NCBI GenBank assembly: GCA_035997545.1
Contig: DASYIL010000285.1
Coordinates: 1 to 61,384, forward strand
Source of the DNA: GCA-003244245 sp035997545
GTDB lineage: Bacteria; Actinomycetota; Actinomycetes; Mycobacteriales; Pseudonocardiaceae
DNA: 61,384 nt
Direction: 5' to 3'
A program made the translations under genes and the position numbers. Under the pieces are notes generated by a model that saw only the letters and a list, made by a program, of their open reading frames with translations, was not told the origin of the DNA and did not search any database. Every line of letters starts with the position of its first letter. Position 1 is the first letter of the stretch. Below, one piece after another: positions 26,307 to 34,364 of the stretch.

Positions 26307-28460
26307 GTGACCTACAGCCGTACCACAGCTGATGACGTGTGCAAGGCGTTCGCCCAAGGCGCGGCGCTGGACTTGGCCGGCGGCGAGGTGCCCGCCGCTG
26401 CGCTTGTCGAGCTCCTCGCCGGAGCACCCCAGCGCGCCGAGGGCCGGATTCCGGCACTGCGGCTGACCGGCGCGGTGATCCGCGGCGCGCTGGATCTGCC
26501 CGGAGCGACGGTCACCGCGCTGGTCGAGCTGACCGGCTGCACGTTTGACGAACCGATCGACCTGTACGCTGCGGACCTCGTCGGCTGGCGCCTCACCCGC
26601 TGCACACTGCCCGGTCTGGGAGCGGCCAGCCTGCGGGCGCGCAGCGAGCTGGCGCTCCAGGTGTGCACCGTGACCGGGCCGGTGGTACTGCCCGACGCCC
26701 GGATCGAAGGACCGCTGCGGCTGATCGACACCCGTCTGCACACCGCCGACGGTCCTGCGCTGGTCGGGGTGCGGATGGTGATCCGCGGCGTGCTCGACGC
26801 TCGAGGGCTGCAGGCCGAAGGCCAGGTGCGGCTGGCCGGCGCGCGGGTGGACGGCAACATCGATCTGCGCGGCGCGCAGCTGGCCTGTCTCGGTGGGGAC
26901 GCGCTCGGCGCCGCCGGGGTACAGATCGGCGGCAACCTACGCTTCGATCGGGAATTCACCGCGCACGGCCGGATGGTGCTGGCCGGTGCCTCGGTGGCGG
27001 GCGACGCGGTGTTCTCCGGCGCGACGCTGCGGGGCACCACCAATCCGGACGAGTGCGCGGTGCTCGTGCTGCCACGCGGCAGCGCTGATCCCAGCGCAGC
27101 GCTGGTGGCCGATCGCATCGCGGTGAACGGCAACCTGGTGCTCGACGCGGGGTTCACCGCCGCCGGCAGCGTCCGGGTGACGAACGCCCGGATCGGGGGG
27201 TACCTGCGGCTTTCCGGCTCAACGCTGGGCAGCCCGGTCGAGCCCACTACGGACAACGGTGATCACTCGCGACCCGTGCCGGTGGCCCTGGCAGCCGACG
27301 GAATCGAGGTGCGCGGGGACCTGGAAGCGCGCCGGACGCGCACCGGAACAGGTGACTTCGGTCCGCTACAGGCGCATGGGCAGGTGCGGTTGGCCGGCGC
27401 ACAGGTGCACGGCAGCGCGAGCCTGACCGGTGCGCGACTGCACGGTCCGGGCCTGGACGTGCTCTTCGCCGACCGGCTGCGGGTCGGCGGGTCGCTGTTC
27501 CTGCGCGGGGTGGTGGCCGAAGGCTCCATCCGGCTGCACCAAGCCCACATCGGATCGACCCTGGACTGCACCGGTGCCCGGCTTGACGCACCACGGCGCC
27601 GGCCGGACGGCTCGATCAAGCCATCGCTCGACGCCCGAGCCGCAACGATCGGCAAAGACATCTACGCCAGCCGCGGGTTCACCGCCACCGGCGGCGTGCG
27701 GCTCAGCGTCGCCGAGGTGTCGAAGTCGGCGAACTTCGACGGCGCCCGGCTCGGCGGATCCGGTAAAGGTGTCTGGGCGCTACGCGCCCGCGGGATGACC
27801 TGCCAGGAACTGAGGCTGGGTTTTGCCGAGCCGCCGCGCGGCGACGTCAGCCTCGCCGGTGCCGTGGCCAGCTCAGTCTTCGACGGCGCGCACCTGTGGG
27901 CCACCGACGGCGTAGTGGACGTCGAGGATTTCCAGTACCAGTCACTCACCGCCGTGCCCGACGTGGACGTGGCCACTCGGTTGCGCTGGCTGCAGGTCGT
28001 GCTACCCGGCTATGACCCCGATCCCTACGACCACCTCGCCGCGAGCTACCGCGACGCCGGCCACGACGACCGCGCCGACACGGTGCTGCTGGCCAAGCAG
28101 CGGCACCGGCACACCGGATACGGCCACGCCGGTCGGATCTGGGGATGGCTTCAGGAGTGGACCGTCGGCTACGGCTACCGGCCCTGGCGGGCGGCGCTGT
28201 GGCTCGCGGTGTGCTGGCTACTCGGGTCGCTGTGGTTCACCTACCACCAGCTGCCTCGGCTCGACAGCGGCCAGTACCCGTCGTGGCAGCCGGTGATCTA
28301 TGCCGCGGACCTGCTGGCCCCGGTGGTGAACCTGGGTCAGGACGGCCTATGGCAGACCTCCGGCGCATCGGCCTGGGTGGCCGCTGGGCTGACCGCGGTG
28401 GGCTGGCTGCTGCTGTCCACCGCGGCGGCGGGAGTAACCCGGATTCTCACCCGCCGGTGA
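26307..28460 (+). CDS. Parallel beta-helix repeat protein with C-terminal membrane helices
   Basis: This 717-residue protein is dominated by imperfect repeats of about 20-25 residues with the pattern V-R-L-x-G-A-x-V-x-G-x-L-D-L, for example VRLAGARVDGNIDLRGAQLAC and VRLAGAQVHGSASLTGARLHG. That pattern predicts a long right-handed beta-helix over about residues 40-560. It then has a conserved segment YDHLAASYRDAGHDDRADTVLLAKQ and two membrane helices (about 635-655 and 690-710). Streptomyces homologues are labelled membrane-associated oxidoreductase, but I see no cofactor site. GTG at 26307 has a GAGAAGG ribosome site. Function is unknown; a surface or scaffold role at the membrane is a guess. 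Confidence 0.7.
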   Translation: MTYSRTTADDVCKAFAQGAALDLAGGEVPAAALVELLAGAPQRAEGRIPALRLTGAVIRGALDLPGATVTALVELTGCTFDEPIDLYAADLVGWRLTRCTLPGLGAASLRARSELALQVCTVTGPVVLPDARIEGPLRLIDTRLHTADGPALVGVRMVIRGVLDARGLQAEGQVRLAGARVDGNIDLRGAQLACLGGDALGAAGVQIGGNLRFDREFTAHGRMVLAGASVAGDAVFSGATLRGTTNPDECAVLVLPRGSADPSAALVADRIAVNGNLVLDAGFTAAGSVRVTNARIGGYLRLSGSTLGSPVEPTTDNGDHSRPVPVALAADGIEVRGDLEARRTRTGTGDFGPLQAHGQVRLAGAQVHGSASLTGARLHGPGLDVLFADRLRVGGSLFLRGVVAEGSIRLHQAHIGSTLDCTGARLDAPRRRPDGSIKPSLDARAATIGKDIYASRGFTATGGVRLSVAEVSKSANFDGARLGGSGKGVWALRARGMTCQELRLGFAEPPRGDVSLAGAVASSVFDGAHLWATDGVVDVEDFQYQSLTAVPDVDVATRLRWLQVVLPGYDPDPYDHLAASYRDAGHDDRADTVLLAKQRHRHTGYGHAGRIWGWLQEWTVGYGYRPWRAALWLAVCWLLGSLWFTYHQLPRLDSGQYPSWQPVIYAADLLAPVVNLGQDGLWQTSGASAWVAAGLTAVGWLLLSTAAAGVTRILTRR

Positions 28461-28616
28461 CAAGCTACTGGCCGGATGCCCCGCCGTCACCCGCAGATCA
28501 GGGAGGGCCCGATATCCTATAGATGAGATGTCCAGGCTTGACCGGGCTCCGCCGCATCGGCGCCGTCGTCGCCGTGTGATCGTCGCGACGCCCGCTCGTG
28601 ACCGTCGTCGTTGCGG

Positions 28617-29072
28617 CTACCGGGAGCCGTCAACGATCTTGCGGGCACCCAGTGACGTGTCCAACTTGACCAGCGTGGTCTTCTCCATTGCGATATCGAT
28701 ACACTCGACGTCCGGCTGAGCCGGATCGTGGCCCTCGTACAGGGTTACGACGACCTCGGGCGCGCGCTCCTGCACCTCGACGCGGTCGAGCACCTGGCAC
28801 GGCTCCACGCCCGACCACCAGCTGACCAGCAGCGCCCTCCCGCCGGTCACCGGCTCGGCTCGATCCCACGGCACCGGCCGGACCCCGGCCATCCCCGGTC
28901 TCGGTGTCACCAGCGGCGGTGGCGTCGAGTCGACGTCGCGCGGTGGGCTCGTCGAGGACACGCTCGGTTCGTCCGGGCCCGGCGGGGTGCCTCCGGACGC
29001 GGCCGGACCACCGAAGCCGGTGATGGCGAACGCCAGGCCGAGCGGGACGATCAGCTTCCACCAGTGCGACAT
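28617..29072 (-). CDS. Small secreted protein of unknown function
   Basis: A 151-residue product with an N-terminal hydrophobic segment (KLIVPLGLAFAITGFGGPAA, about 6-25) that reads as a signal peptide or anchor without a clear lipobox. A Pro/Ser/Thr-rich linker follows (about 28-65). The C-terminal globular half (about 75-150) contains LLVSWWSGVEPCQVLDRVEV and VECIDIAMEKTTLVKLDTSLGA, with two cysteines that could form a disulfide. Similar proteins with this WWSGVEPC pattern occur in other actinobacteria, but I know no function. It is convergent with no close partner and has a GGAGG-like site before the ATG. Confidence 0.6.
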   Translation of the reverse strand: MSHWWKLIVPLGLAFAITGFGGPAASGGTPPGPDEPSVSSTSPPRDVDSTPPPLVTPRPGMAGVRPVPWDRAEPVTGGRALLVSWWSGVEPCQVLDRVEVQERAPEVVVTLYEGHDPAQPDVECIDIAMEKTTLVKLDTSLGARKIVDGSR

Positions 29073-29130
29073 GACGACCTCCGCGGTGCTAGTACCAACC
29101 TACGGTCTCCGGAGGGGACGGAGGAAAGCC

Positions 29131-29343
29131 GTCGTGCTGCTCTCCCGCGAGCAGTTCTGGTCGGCCCGTACCTACTAGGAGGTTCTGACTGAGGTCGGCT
29201 TCACCGATCTGCGGGCCGCGGCACCCGTGCTGGTGGACGCCTACGGGTTGGCCGAACCTGCCGACCTGGACGCGTGGGACTACGACGTTGAACGTTCCCG
29301 GGCGCCGTTCCCGCTCCTCCACGGTTGCCGGCCGGTGACCTGA
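29131..29343 (+). pseudogene. Fragment resembling a methyltransferase C-terminus, with an internal stop
   Basis: On the plus strand one frame reads VVLLSREQFWSARTY, a TAG stop at 29176-29178, then EVLTEVGFTDLRAAAPVLVD and further codons to a stop at 29341-29343. The EVL-x-E-V/A-GF-T-D-L/V-R block is typical of the C-terminal region of class-I AdoMet methyltransferases. No N-terminal part is present. It overlaps the 3' end of terC on the other strand. The family call is tentative. Confidence 0.4.
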
Positions 29344-30319
29344 CCTCTGAGCGAACCCGCCTACGCACCTTGAGCAGGCTGGCCACCGTCGTCACCAGCA
29401 GCACGCCAACGATCACGCCCAGCGAGAGTTCGATGCCTACAGTTGGCACCGAGTCCAGCGGCTGACCGCCGTTGAGGAAGGGCAGTGAGTTCTCATACAG
29501 CGCCTCGAGCACCAGCTTGATACCGATGAATCCGAGGATCACGCCCAGCCCGATGGACAGGTATACGAGCCTGCTGAGCAGCCCACCGATGAGGAAGTAC
29601 AGCTGCCGTAGACCCATGAGAGCGAAGGCGTTAGCGGTGAACACGATGAAGGGTTCCTGGGTGAGCCCGAAAACCGCCGGGATGGAATCCAAGGCGAAGA
29701 CCAAGTCTGCGGAGCCGATCGCCATCATTACGATGATCATCGGGGTCATCCATCGCTTGCCGTCCCGTTTGACCGTGAGCGCAGCGCCGTGGAACTCGTC
29801 GGTCACCGGGACCAGCTTGCGCAGCGCACGCAGCGTGATGTTCTCCTCATACTCCACGTCCTGTTTCCGCTGGCGGACTTGCTGCCAACCCAGGTAGATC
29901 AGCAGCGCGCCGAAGAGGTAGAACACCCAGCTAAAGTTCGAGATAAGCGCCGCACCAGCCCCAATGAACAGCCCTCGCATGATCAACGCGAGCATGATGC
30001 CGATCAGCAGCACCCGATGCTGGTGGACGGCCGGCACCCCGAAGGCCGCCATGATGATCACGAAGATGAACAGATTGTCCACCGATAACGAGTACTCGGT
30101 GACGTATCCGGCGAGGTACTCGACGGCGAACTTGCTGCCGGCGAAGAACCACACACCCAGCCCGAACACCGCCGCGCAGGCGACGTAGAACACCACCCAC
30201 CGGCCCGCCTCAGCGATGCCCACCGCGTGCGGCTTGCGGTCGACGATGATCAGGTCGAGGGCAAACAAGACAACGAGGCCGCCCACCGTGGCGAGCCAGA
30301 CCCAGATGGGCACATCCAT
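29201..30319 (-). CDS. TerC-family membrane protein (probable Mn2+ exporter)
   Basis: A 372-residue integral membrane protein of the TerC/Alx family, with about eight hydrophobic segments. Conserved acidic intramembrane motifs are LFALDLIIVDRK (near 20), EYSLSVDNLFIFVII (near 82) and SADLVFALDSIPAVFGL (near 205). Family members are tied to tellurite resistance and, better supported, to manganese export and metalation of secreted proteins. The ATG at 30319 has a GGAGGTC ribosome site that is part of a riboswitch-controlled stem. The last 50 residues or so are Arg/Pro-rich and lie antisense to a methyltransferase fragment, so the tail may be recent. The regulation strongly supports a Mn2+ role. 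Confidence 0.88.
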   Translation of the reverse strand: MDVPIWVWLATVGGLVVLFALDLIIVDRKPHAVGIAEAGRWVVFYVACAAVFGLGVWFFAGSKFAVEYLAGYVTEYSLSVDNLFIFVIIMAAFGVPAVHQHRVLLIGIMLALIMRGLFIGAGAALISNFSWVFYLFGALLIYLGWQQVRQRKQDVEYEENITLRALRKLVPVTDEFHGAALTVKRDGKRWMTPMIIVMMAIGSADLVFALDSIPAVFGLTQEPFIVFTANAFALMGLRQLYFLIGGLLSRLVYLSIGLGVILGFIGIKLVLEALYENSLPFLNGGQPLDSVPTVGIELSLGVIVGVLLVTTVASLLKVRRRVRSEVRSPAGNRGGAGTAPGNVQRRSPTRPGRQVRPTRRRPPARVPRPADR

Positions 30320-30323
30320 GCGT

Positions 30324-30361
30324 GACCTCCGGGTAGACGACATCGTCGTACACCGGAGGTC
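30324..30361 (-). promoter_or_regulatory. Inverted repeat able to sequester the terC Shine-Dalgarno
   Basis: The minus strand carries GACCTCCGG (30361-30353) and, 20 bases later, its exact complement CCGGAGGTC (30332-30324), which contains the terC ribosome-binding site GGAGG. The upstream arm is also the 3' strand of the riboswitch P1 helix. The two pairings exclude each other, which predicts a translational on-switch on Mn2+ binding. Between the arms lies a small ACGAC/GTCGT hairpin. Confidence 0.75.
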
Positions 30362-30462
30362 TCTTCCACCGGAGGACCGGTCGACGGTACCGGGCACCCG
30401 CAGTACTGCGGGAAAACCGTGATGACGACACCGCCGCGAAGGAATACTCCCCTCCACGTACC
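30351..30462 (-). ncRNA. yybP-ykoY manganese riboswitch
   Basis: The minus strand shows the aptamer landmarks in order: GGAGGGGAGTATTCC (30455-30441; loop L1 GGGGAGTA), TGTCGTCATCACGG in the L3 position, an intervening GC-rich stem, then GGAAGAGACCTCC closing P1 and P2. GGAGG pairs with CCTCC (P1) and TTCC with GGAA (P2). The GGGGAGTA...GTCGTCA...AGACC order is that of the known yybP-ykoY Mn2+ aptamers. It lies 30 bases before terC, a classic target. Expected effect: Mn2+ favours P1 and frees the terC ribosome site. Confidence 0.85.
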
Positions 30463-30601
30463 CGACGAGTCTCCCCCATCGCGCTGGCCGGCACCACCCT
30501 GGGGTGGGTAGGAATACCACGTACATTCAGGCCGGTGGTGCGCTGAGAATCCGCTGAGACGGCTGCGGCGCCGCCGCCCGCGCTGACCTACCGTCGGCGG
30601 G

Positions 30602-33367
30602 GTGCCCCGAACGGCCCGGCTGGCGCGGCTTCGCCGGCGACCCTTAGTCGTGCTGCTCGTCGTCGCCCTGCTGGCCGGCGCCGGGGTGGCAGTGGCTATG
30701 ACGATGATCCCTGATCCGCCGCCGGTCACCGCCGAGAACGTCACGATCGACGTACCGGAAGGACCAGGTAGCACCAGCCAGGTGCGCTTGGACGCTACGG
30801 TGTACCGGCCGGCGGCCACCCCCGCTCCGGCCGTGCTGGTGGCACACGGCTTCGGCGGCAGCAAGGACTCGGTCAGTGCCGAGGCCACCGCGCTGGCCCG
30901 CCGCGGGTTCGTCGTGCTCGCCTGGACCGCCCGAGGATTCGGCGCGAGCGGCGGACAGATCGGGCTCAACTCCCCTGACTACGAGGTAGCCGACGCCCGG
31001 GCGCTGGTGGACTGGCTGGCCACGCGGCCCGATGTGGTGCGCGATGCGCCTGGCGATCCACGGGTTGGCGTCACCGGCGGTTCCTACGGCGGTGCGCTGG
31101 CCCTGCTGCTGGCCGGGACCGACCGCCGGGTGGACGCGCTCGCGCCGCAGATCACCTGGAACGACCTGGCCCAGGCACTGTTCCCGAACGCCGCGAGCCG
31201 CCAACCCATCCCAGCCACCACCCCCGCGGCTGGCGCCTTCGCCCCGGACGGGGTGTTCAAGCGGGACTGGGCGGGTTTTTTCTTCGGTGGCGGCCCCGCC
31301 GGATCCGGGCCGTGCGGGCGGTTCCGCCCGGAGGTATGCGCGGCCTACAACCAGGCCGCCACCACCGGCGGTCCCACCCCGGAGATCGTGGCACTGCTGC
31401 GCCGCTCGTCGCCCGCCACGGTGGCCGGCAACATCACCGCACCGACCCTGCTCATCCAGGGCGAACAGGACACGCTGTTCGGGCTGGACCAGGCCGACGC
31501 CACCGCCCGGCAGCTCGCGTCGGCGGGTGCCCCGCTGAAAGTGGTCTGGTATGCGGGCGGGCACGACGGCGGCACACCCGGAACGGCGCTGCGGGAGCAG
31601 ATCGGCGCCTGGTTCGACTACCACCTGCGCCGGATCGGCGCAGATCCTGGAACCGGGTTCGACTACCAGTTGCGGGGACTCTTCGGCACCCGACGAGGCT
31701 TCGCCCAGCGCACCGTCATTGCCCCGGCCTATCCCGGGCTCGACGGTGTCCCGGCCCAGCACCAGTTTCCCGTGCAGCGCCGGGAACTGGCGCTGCACGG
31801 AGAGCCGCAACAAGTGGTCCGCCCGCCCGGCGGCAGCCCAGCCGCGCTGAGCAGCCTGCCCGGGCTCACCAGTGCCTTCGCCGAGAGCGCCAGGGCCCTC
31901 GACGAGGTAACCATGGACCCGCCCGGGCAGGCCGCGACGTTCATCACCGATCCGCTGGCCTACCCGTTGGAGATCGTCGGCGCGCCGCGGGTCCACTTGC
32001 GGGTGGCCGCCGCGCCCGTCGGCACCAACACGCCGCCCAGCGAGGCGGTGCTGTTCGTCAAGCTCTACAACCTCGGACCCGACCAGCGACGCACGCTTCT
32101 CGGCGGTGCGGTGGCCCCGGTGCGGGTCGGCCCACTGCCCACCGACGGCACACCCGTCGAGGTCACCGTGACCCTGGCCGGTGTGGTACGCCCGGTGCAG
32201 GCCGGGCATCAGCTGGAGGTCGCCGTGGCGACGACCGATCGCGGCTACGCGCTGCCCCAGCAAGCCGCTGCGTACATGGTGTCGCTAGCTGGGGACCCCC
32301 GCCTGGCTGTGCCGGTGGTGCCTGGTGAGCAGGCACCCGTCCCGCTTCCGGTCGCCCAGTTGGTCGGGCTGGGTGGGCTGGCCGCGCTGGTGGTGGCTGT
32401 CGGTGTGTTCGCCGCGCTGCGCCGCCGGCACGCTGATAACGCCGATCCGGGGCTGGCCGAGGTGCCGCTGGTGGTGTCGGGGCTGGCCAAGCGCTACCCG
32501 GGCGACATCACCGCCGTCGATGACCTCTCCTTCCGCGTCGAGCACGGGCAGGTGCTGGGTCTGCTCGGGCCCAACGGGGCCGGCAAGACCACCGTGCTGC
32601 GGATGCTGATGGGACTGATCCAGCCGACCGCCGGGGAACTGCGGGCCTTCGGGCACCGGGTGACGGCCGGTTCACCAGTGCTGTCGAGGATCGGGGCGTT
32701 CGTGGAGGGTCCCGGGTTCCTGCCGCATCTGTCCGGGGCGACCAATCTTCGGCTGTACTGGGCGGCCACCGGTCGGCCCGCCGAGGACGCCGGCATCGAG
32801 GAGGCATTGGAGATCGCCGGGTTGGGCCACGCGGTGCGCCGGCGAGTGGCCACTTATAGCCAAGGGATGCGCCAGCGCTTGGCGATCGCGCAGGCCATGC
32901 TCGGAAAGCCGGATTTGCTGGTGCTCGACGAGCCGACCAACGGCCTGGACCCCCCGCAGATCCACGCCATGCGCGAGGTGCTCCGGGACTACGCCGCGGG
33001 AGGCCGGACGGTGCTCGTGTCCAGCCACCTGCTCGCCGAGGTCGAGCAGACCTGCAGCCACGTGGTGGTGATGCACCGGGGCCGGCTGGTCGCCGCCGGC
33101 ACCGTCGCCGAGATCGTCGCGGGCACCGGCACGGTCAGCTTCACCGTGGACGACCCGGCGCAAGCCGCGGCGGTGCTGCGCGACCTGTCGGGTGTCGACG
33201 TGATGGGGGTCGAGCGTGACATCGTGCACGCCCAGCTCGACGGGACGCCCCGCGCGGCCGCAGTGTCCGCGCTGGTCGGGGCCGGGATCGGGGTCGAAGG
33301 GGTGGCCGCGCGCCACCAGCTGGAGGAGGCGTTCCTACAGCTGGTGGGAGAGGAGGATGTCGAGTGA
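30602..33367 (+). CDS. Fusion of secreted-type alpha/beta hydrolase and ABC transporter ATPase
   Basis: A 921-residue two-part protein. Residues 1-35 hold a membrane segment. Residues about 45-340 form an alpha/beta hydrolase with nucleophile S161 in VTGGSYGGALAL, a likely Asp in IQGEQDTLFG and His in YAGGHDGGTPG. Residues about 380-570 resemble the C-terminal jelly-roll of X-Pro/CocE S15 peptidases. A second membrane segment lies at about 583-607. An ABC ATPase follows: Walker A GPNGAGKTT (about 656), signature YSQGMRQRLAIAQAM (about 753) and Walker B LLVLDEPTNGLDPP (about 773). Topology puts the hydrolase outside and the ATPase inside. The GTG start overlaps nothing; the stop overlaps the permease gene by four bases. 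Confidence 0.82.
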   Translation: MPRTARLARLRRRPLVVLLVVALLAGAGVAVAMTMIPDPPPVTAENVTIDVPEGPGSTSQVRLDATVYRPAATPAPAVLVAHGFGGSKDSVSAEATALARRGFVVLAWTARGFGASGGQIGLNSPDYEVADARALVDWLATRPDVVRDAPGDPRVGVTGGSYGGALALLLAGTDRRVDALAPQITWNDLAQALFPNAASRQPIPATTPAAGAFAPDGVFKRDWAGFFFGGGPAGSGPCGRFRPEVCAAYNQAATTGGPTPEIVALLRRSSPATVAGNITAPTLLIQGEQDTLFGLDQADATARQLASAGAPLKVVWYAGGHDGGTPGTALREQIGAWFDYHLRRIGADPGTGFDYQLRGLFGTRRGFAQRTVIAPAYPGLDGVPAQHQFPVQRRELALHGEPQQVVRPPGGSPAALSSLPGLTSAFAESARALDEVTMDPPGQAATFITDPLAYPLEIVGAPRVHLRVAAAPVGTNTPPSEAVLFVKLYNLGPDQRRTLLGGAVAPVRVGPLPTDGTPVEVTVTLAGVVRPVQAGHQLEVAVATTDRGYALPQQAAAYMVSLAGDPRLAVPVVPGEQAPVPLPVAQLVGLGGLAALVVAVGVFAALRRRHADNADPGLAEVPLVVSGLAKRYPGDITAVDDLSFRVEHGQVLGLLGPNGAGKTTVLRMLMGLIQPTAGELRAFGHRVTAGSPVLSRIGAFVEGPGFLPHLSGATNLRLYWAATGRPAEDAGIEEALEIAGLGHAVRRRVATYSQGMRQRLAIAQAMLGKPDLLVLDEPTNGLDPPQIHAMREVLRDYAAGGRTVLVSSHLLAEVEQTCSHVVVMHRGRLVAAGTVAEIVAGTGTVSFTVDDPAQAAAVLRDLSGVDVMGVERDIVHAQLDGTPRAAAVSALVGAGIGVEGVAARHQLEEAFLQLVGEEDVE

Positions 33368-34227
33368 CCCCCGACGTGCACACTGCCCAGGGGTCGGTGC
33401 CCGGCTACCGGGCCGGGGCGACCTTGCCGCTACGGGTGGAGCTGGTGCGCCAGCTGCGGCGCCGGCGGACCGTGCTCACCCTGGGTTTCCTGGTGCTGTT
33501 GCCGTTCCTGCTCTGGCTCGCCTTCGAGATCGGGCGGGACGACCGCAACCGTGGCAGCGCCACGCTGGTTGACCTCGCCACCGCCAGCGGGGCCAACTTC
33601 GTGGTGTTCACGATGTTCTCCGCGGTGAGCTTCCTGCTGGTCGTGGTGGTGGCGCTGTTCTTCGGCGACACGGTGGCCAGCGAGGCGTCCTGGTCGAGCC
33701 TGCGCTACCTGCTGGCCGCCCCGGTGCCCCGCGGGCGGCTGCTGCGACAGAAGGCGGTGGTGGCCGCGGTGCTGTCGGTGATCGCCCTGGTGCTGCTGCC
33801 CGCGGTAGCGATGGCGGTCGGCGTGGTCGCCTACGGGGCAGACGCCCTGATCTCCCCCACCGGCCAATCGCTGGACTTCCTGCCCGCCGCGAGCCGGCTG
33901 GCGCTGGCCCCGGCATACCTGGTGTTGCACCTGGCGTGGGTCGCCGGACTGGCGCTGCTGCTCTCAGTGAGCACCGACGCGCCGCTGGGGGCTGTCGGCG
34001 GCGCGGTGATGGTATCGATCCTGTCCCAGATCCTGGAGACCATCGACGCGCTCGGCAGCCTGCGGAACTACCTGCCCACCCGGTTCAGTTCCGCGTGGGC
34101 CGACCTGCTGGCTTCCCCCATCGACTGGAGCCACCTGGCCAGCGGAGCGTTCTCCGGCCTGGCCTACGCGACGGTCTTCGGACTTGCGGCTTGGTGGCGG
34201 TTTGCCACCAAGGACATCACCAGCTGA
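33364..34227 (+). CDS. ABC transporter permease (ABC-2 type)
   Basis: A 287-residue integral membrane protein with six hydrophobic segments (about 38-58, 80-102, 128-158, 170-195, 205-235 and 262-280). It fits an ABC-2 permease with the EASWSSLRYLLAAPVPRGRLL coupling-like segment. The GTG at 33364 overlaps the preceding ATPase stop (GTGA), so the two are translationally coupled and presumably form one exporter. The cargo is unknown. The attached external hydrolase suggests that it may be processed on export. Confidence 0.82.
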   Translation: MTPDVHTAQGSVPGYRAGATLPLRVELVRQLRRRRTVLTLGFLVLLPFLLWLAFEIGRDDRNRGSATLVDLATASGANFVVFTMFSAVSFLLVVVVALFFGDTVASEASWSSLRYLLAAPVPRGRLLRQKAVVAAVLSVIALVLLPAVAMAVGVVAYGADALISPTGQSLDFLPAASRLALAPAYLVLHLAWVAGLALLLSVSTDAPLGAVGGAVMVSILSQILETIDALGSLRNYLPTRFSSAWADLLASPIDWSHLASGAFSGLAYATVFGLAAWWRFATKDITS

Positions 34228-34364
34228 TCGGGCAATGTGCGCCGCCGTTGGCTGCGCCGTTCATGTACGCGGCGTCCCGCGTAAGGGCTCGGGCACCCTC
34301 GACGTTCACCTTGTGCGGTTGCGATGACGCACAGCTCACCGCCCCAGCTGAAGAGGAGAACACG

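Noticed and set aside
28528..28719. A 63-codon plus-strand frame beginning MSRLDRAPPHRRRRRR
   Set aside because: Arg-rich shadow partly antisense to the secreted-protein gene; no ribosome site.
30644..32263. A 539-codon minus-strand open frame opposite the hydrolase-ABC gene
   Set aside because: Antisense shadow; the plus strand carries clear hydrolase and ATPase motifs.
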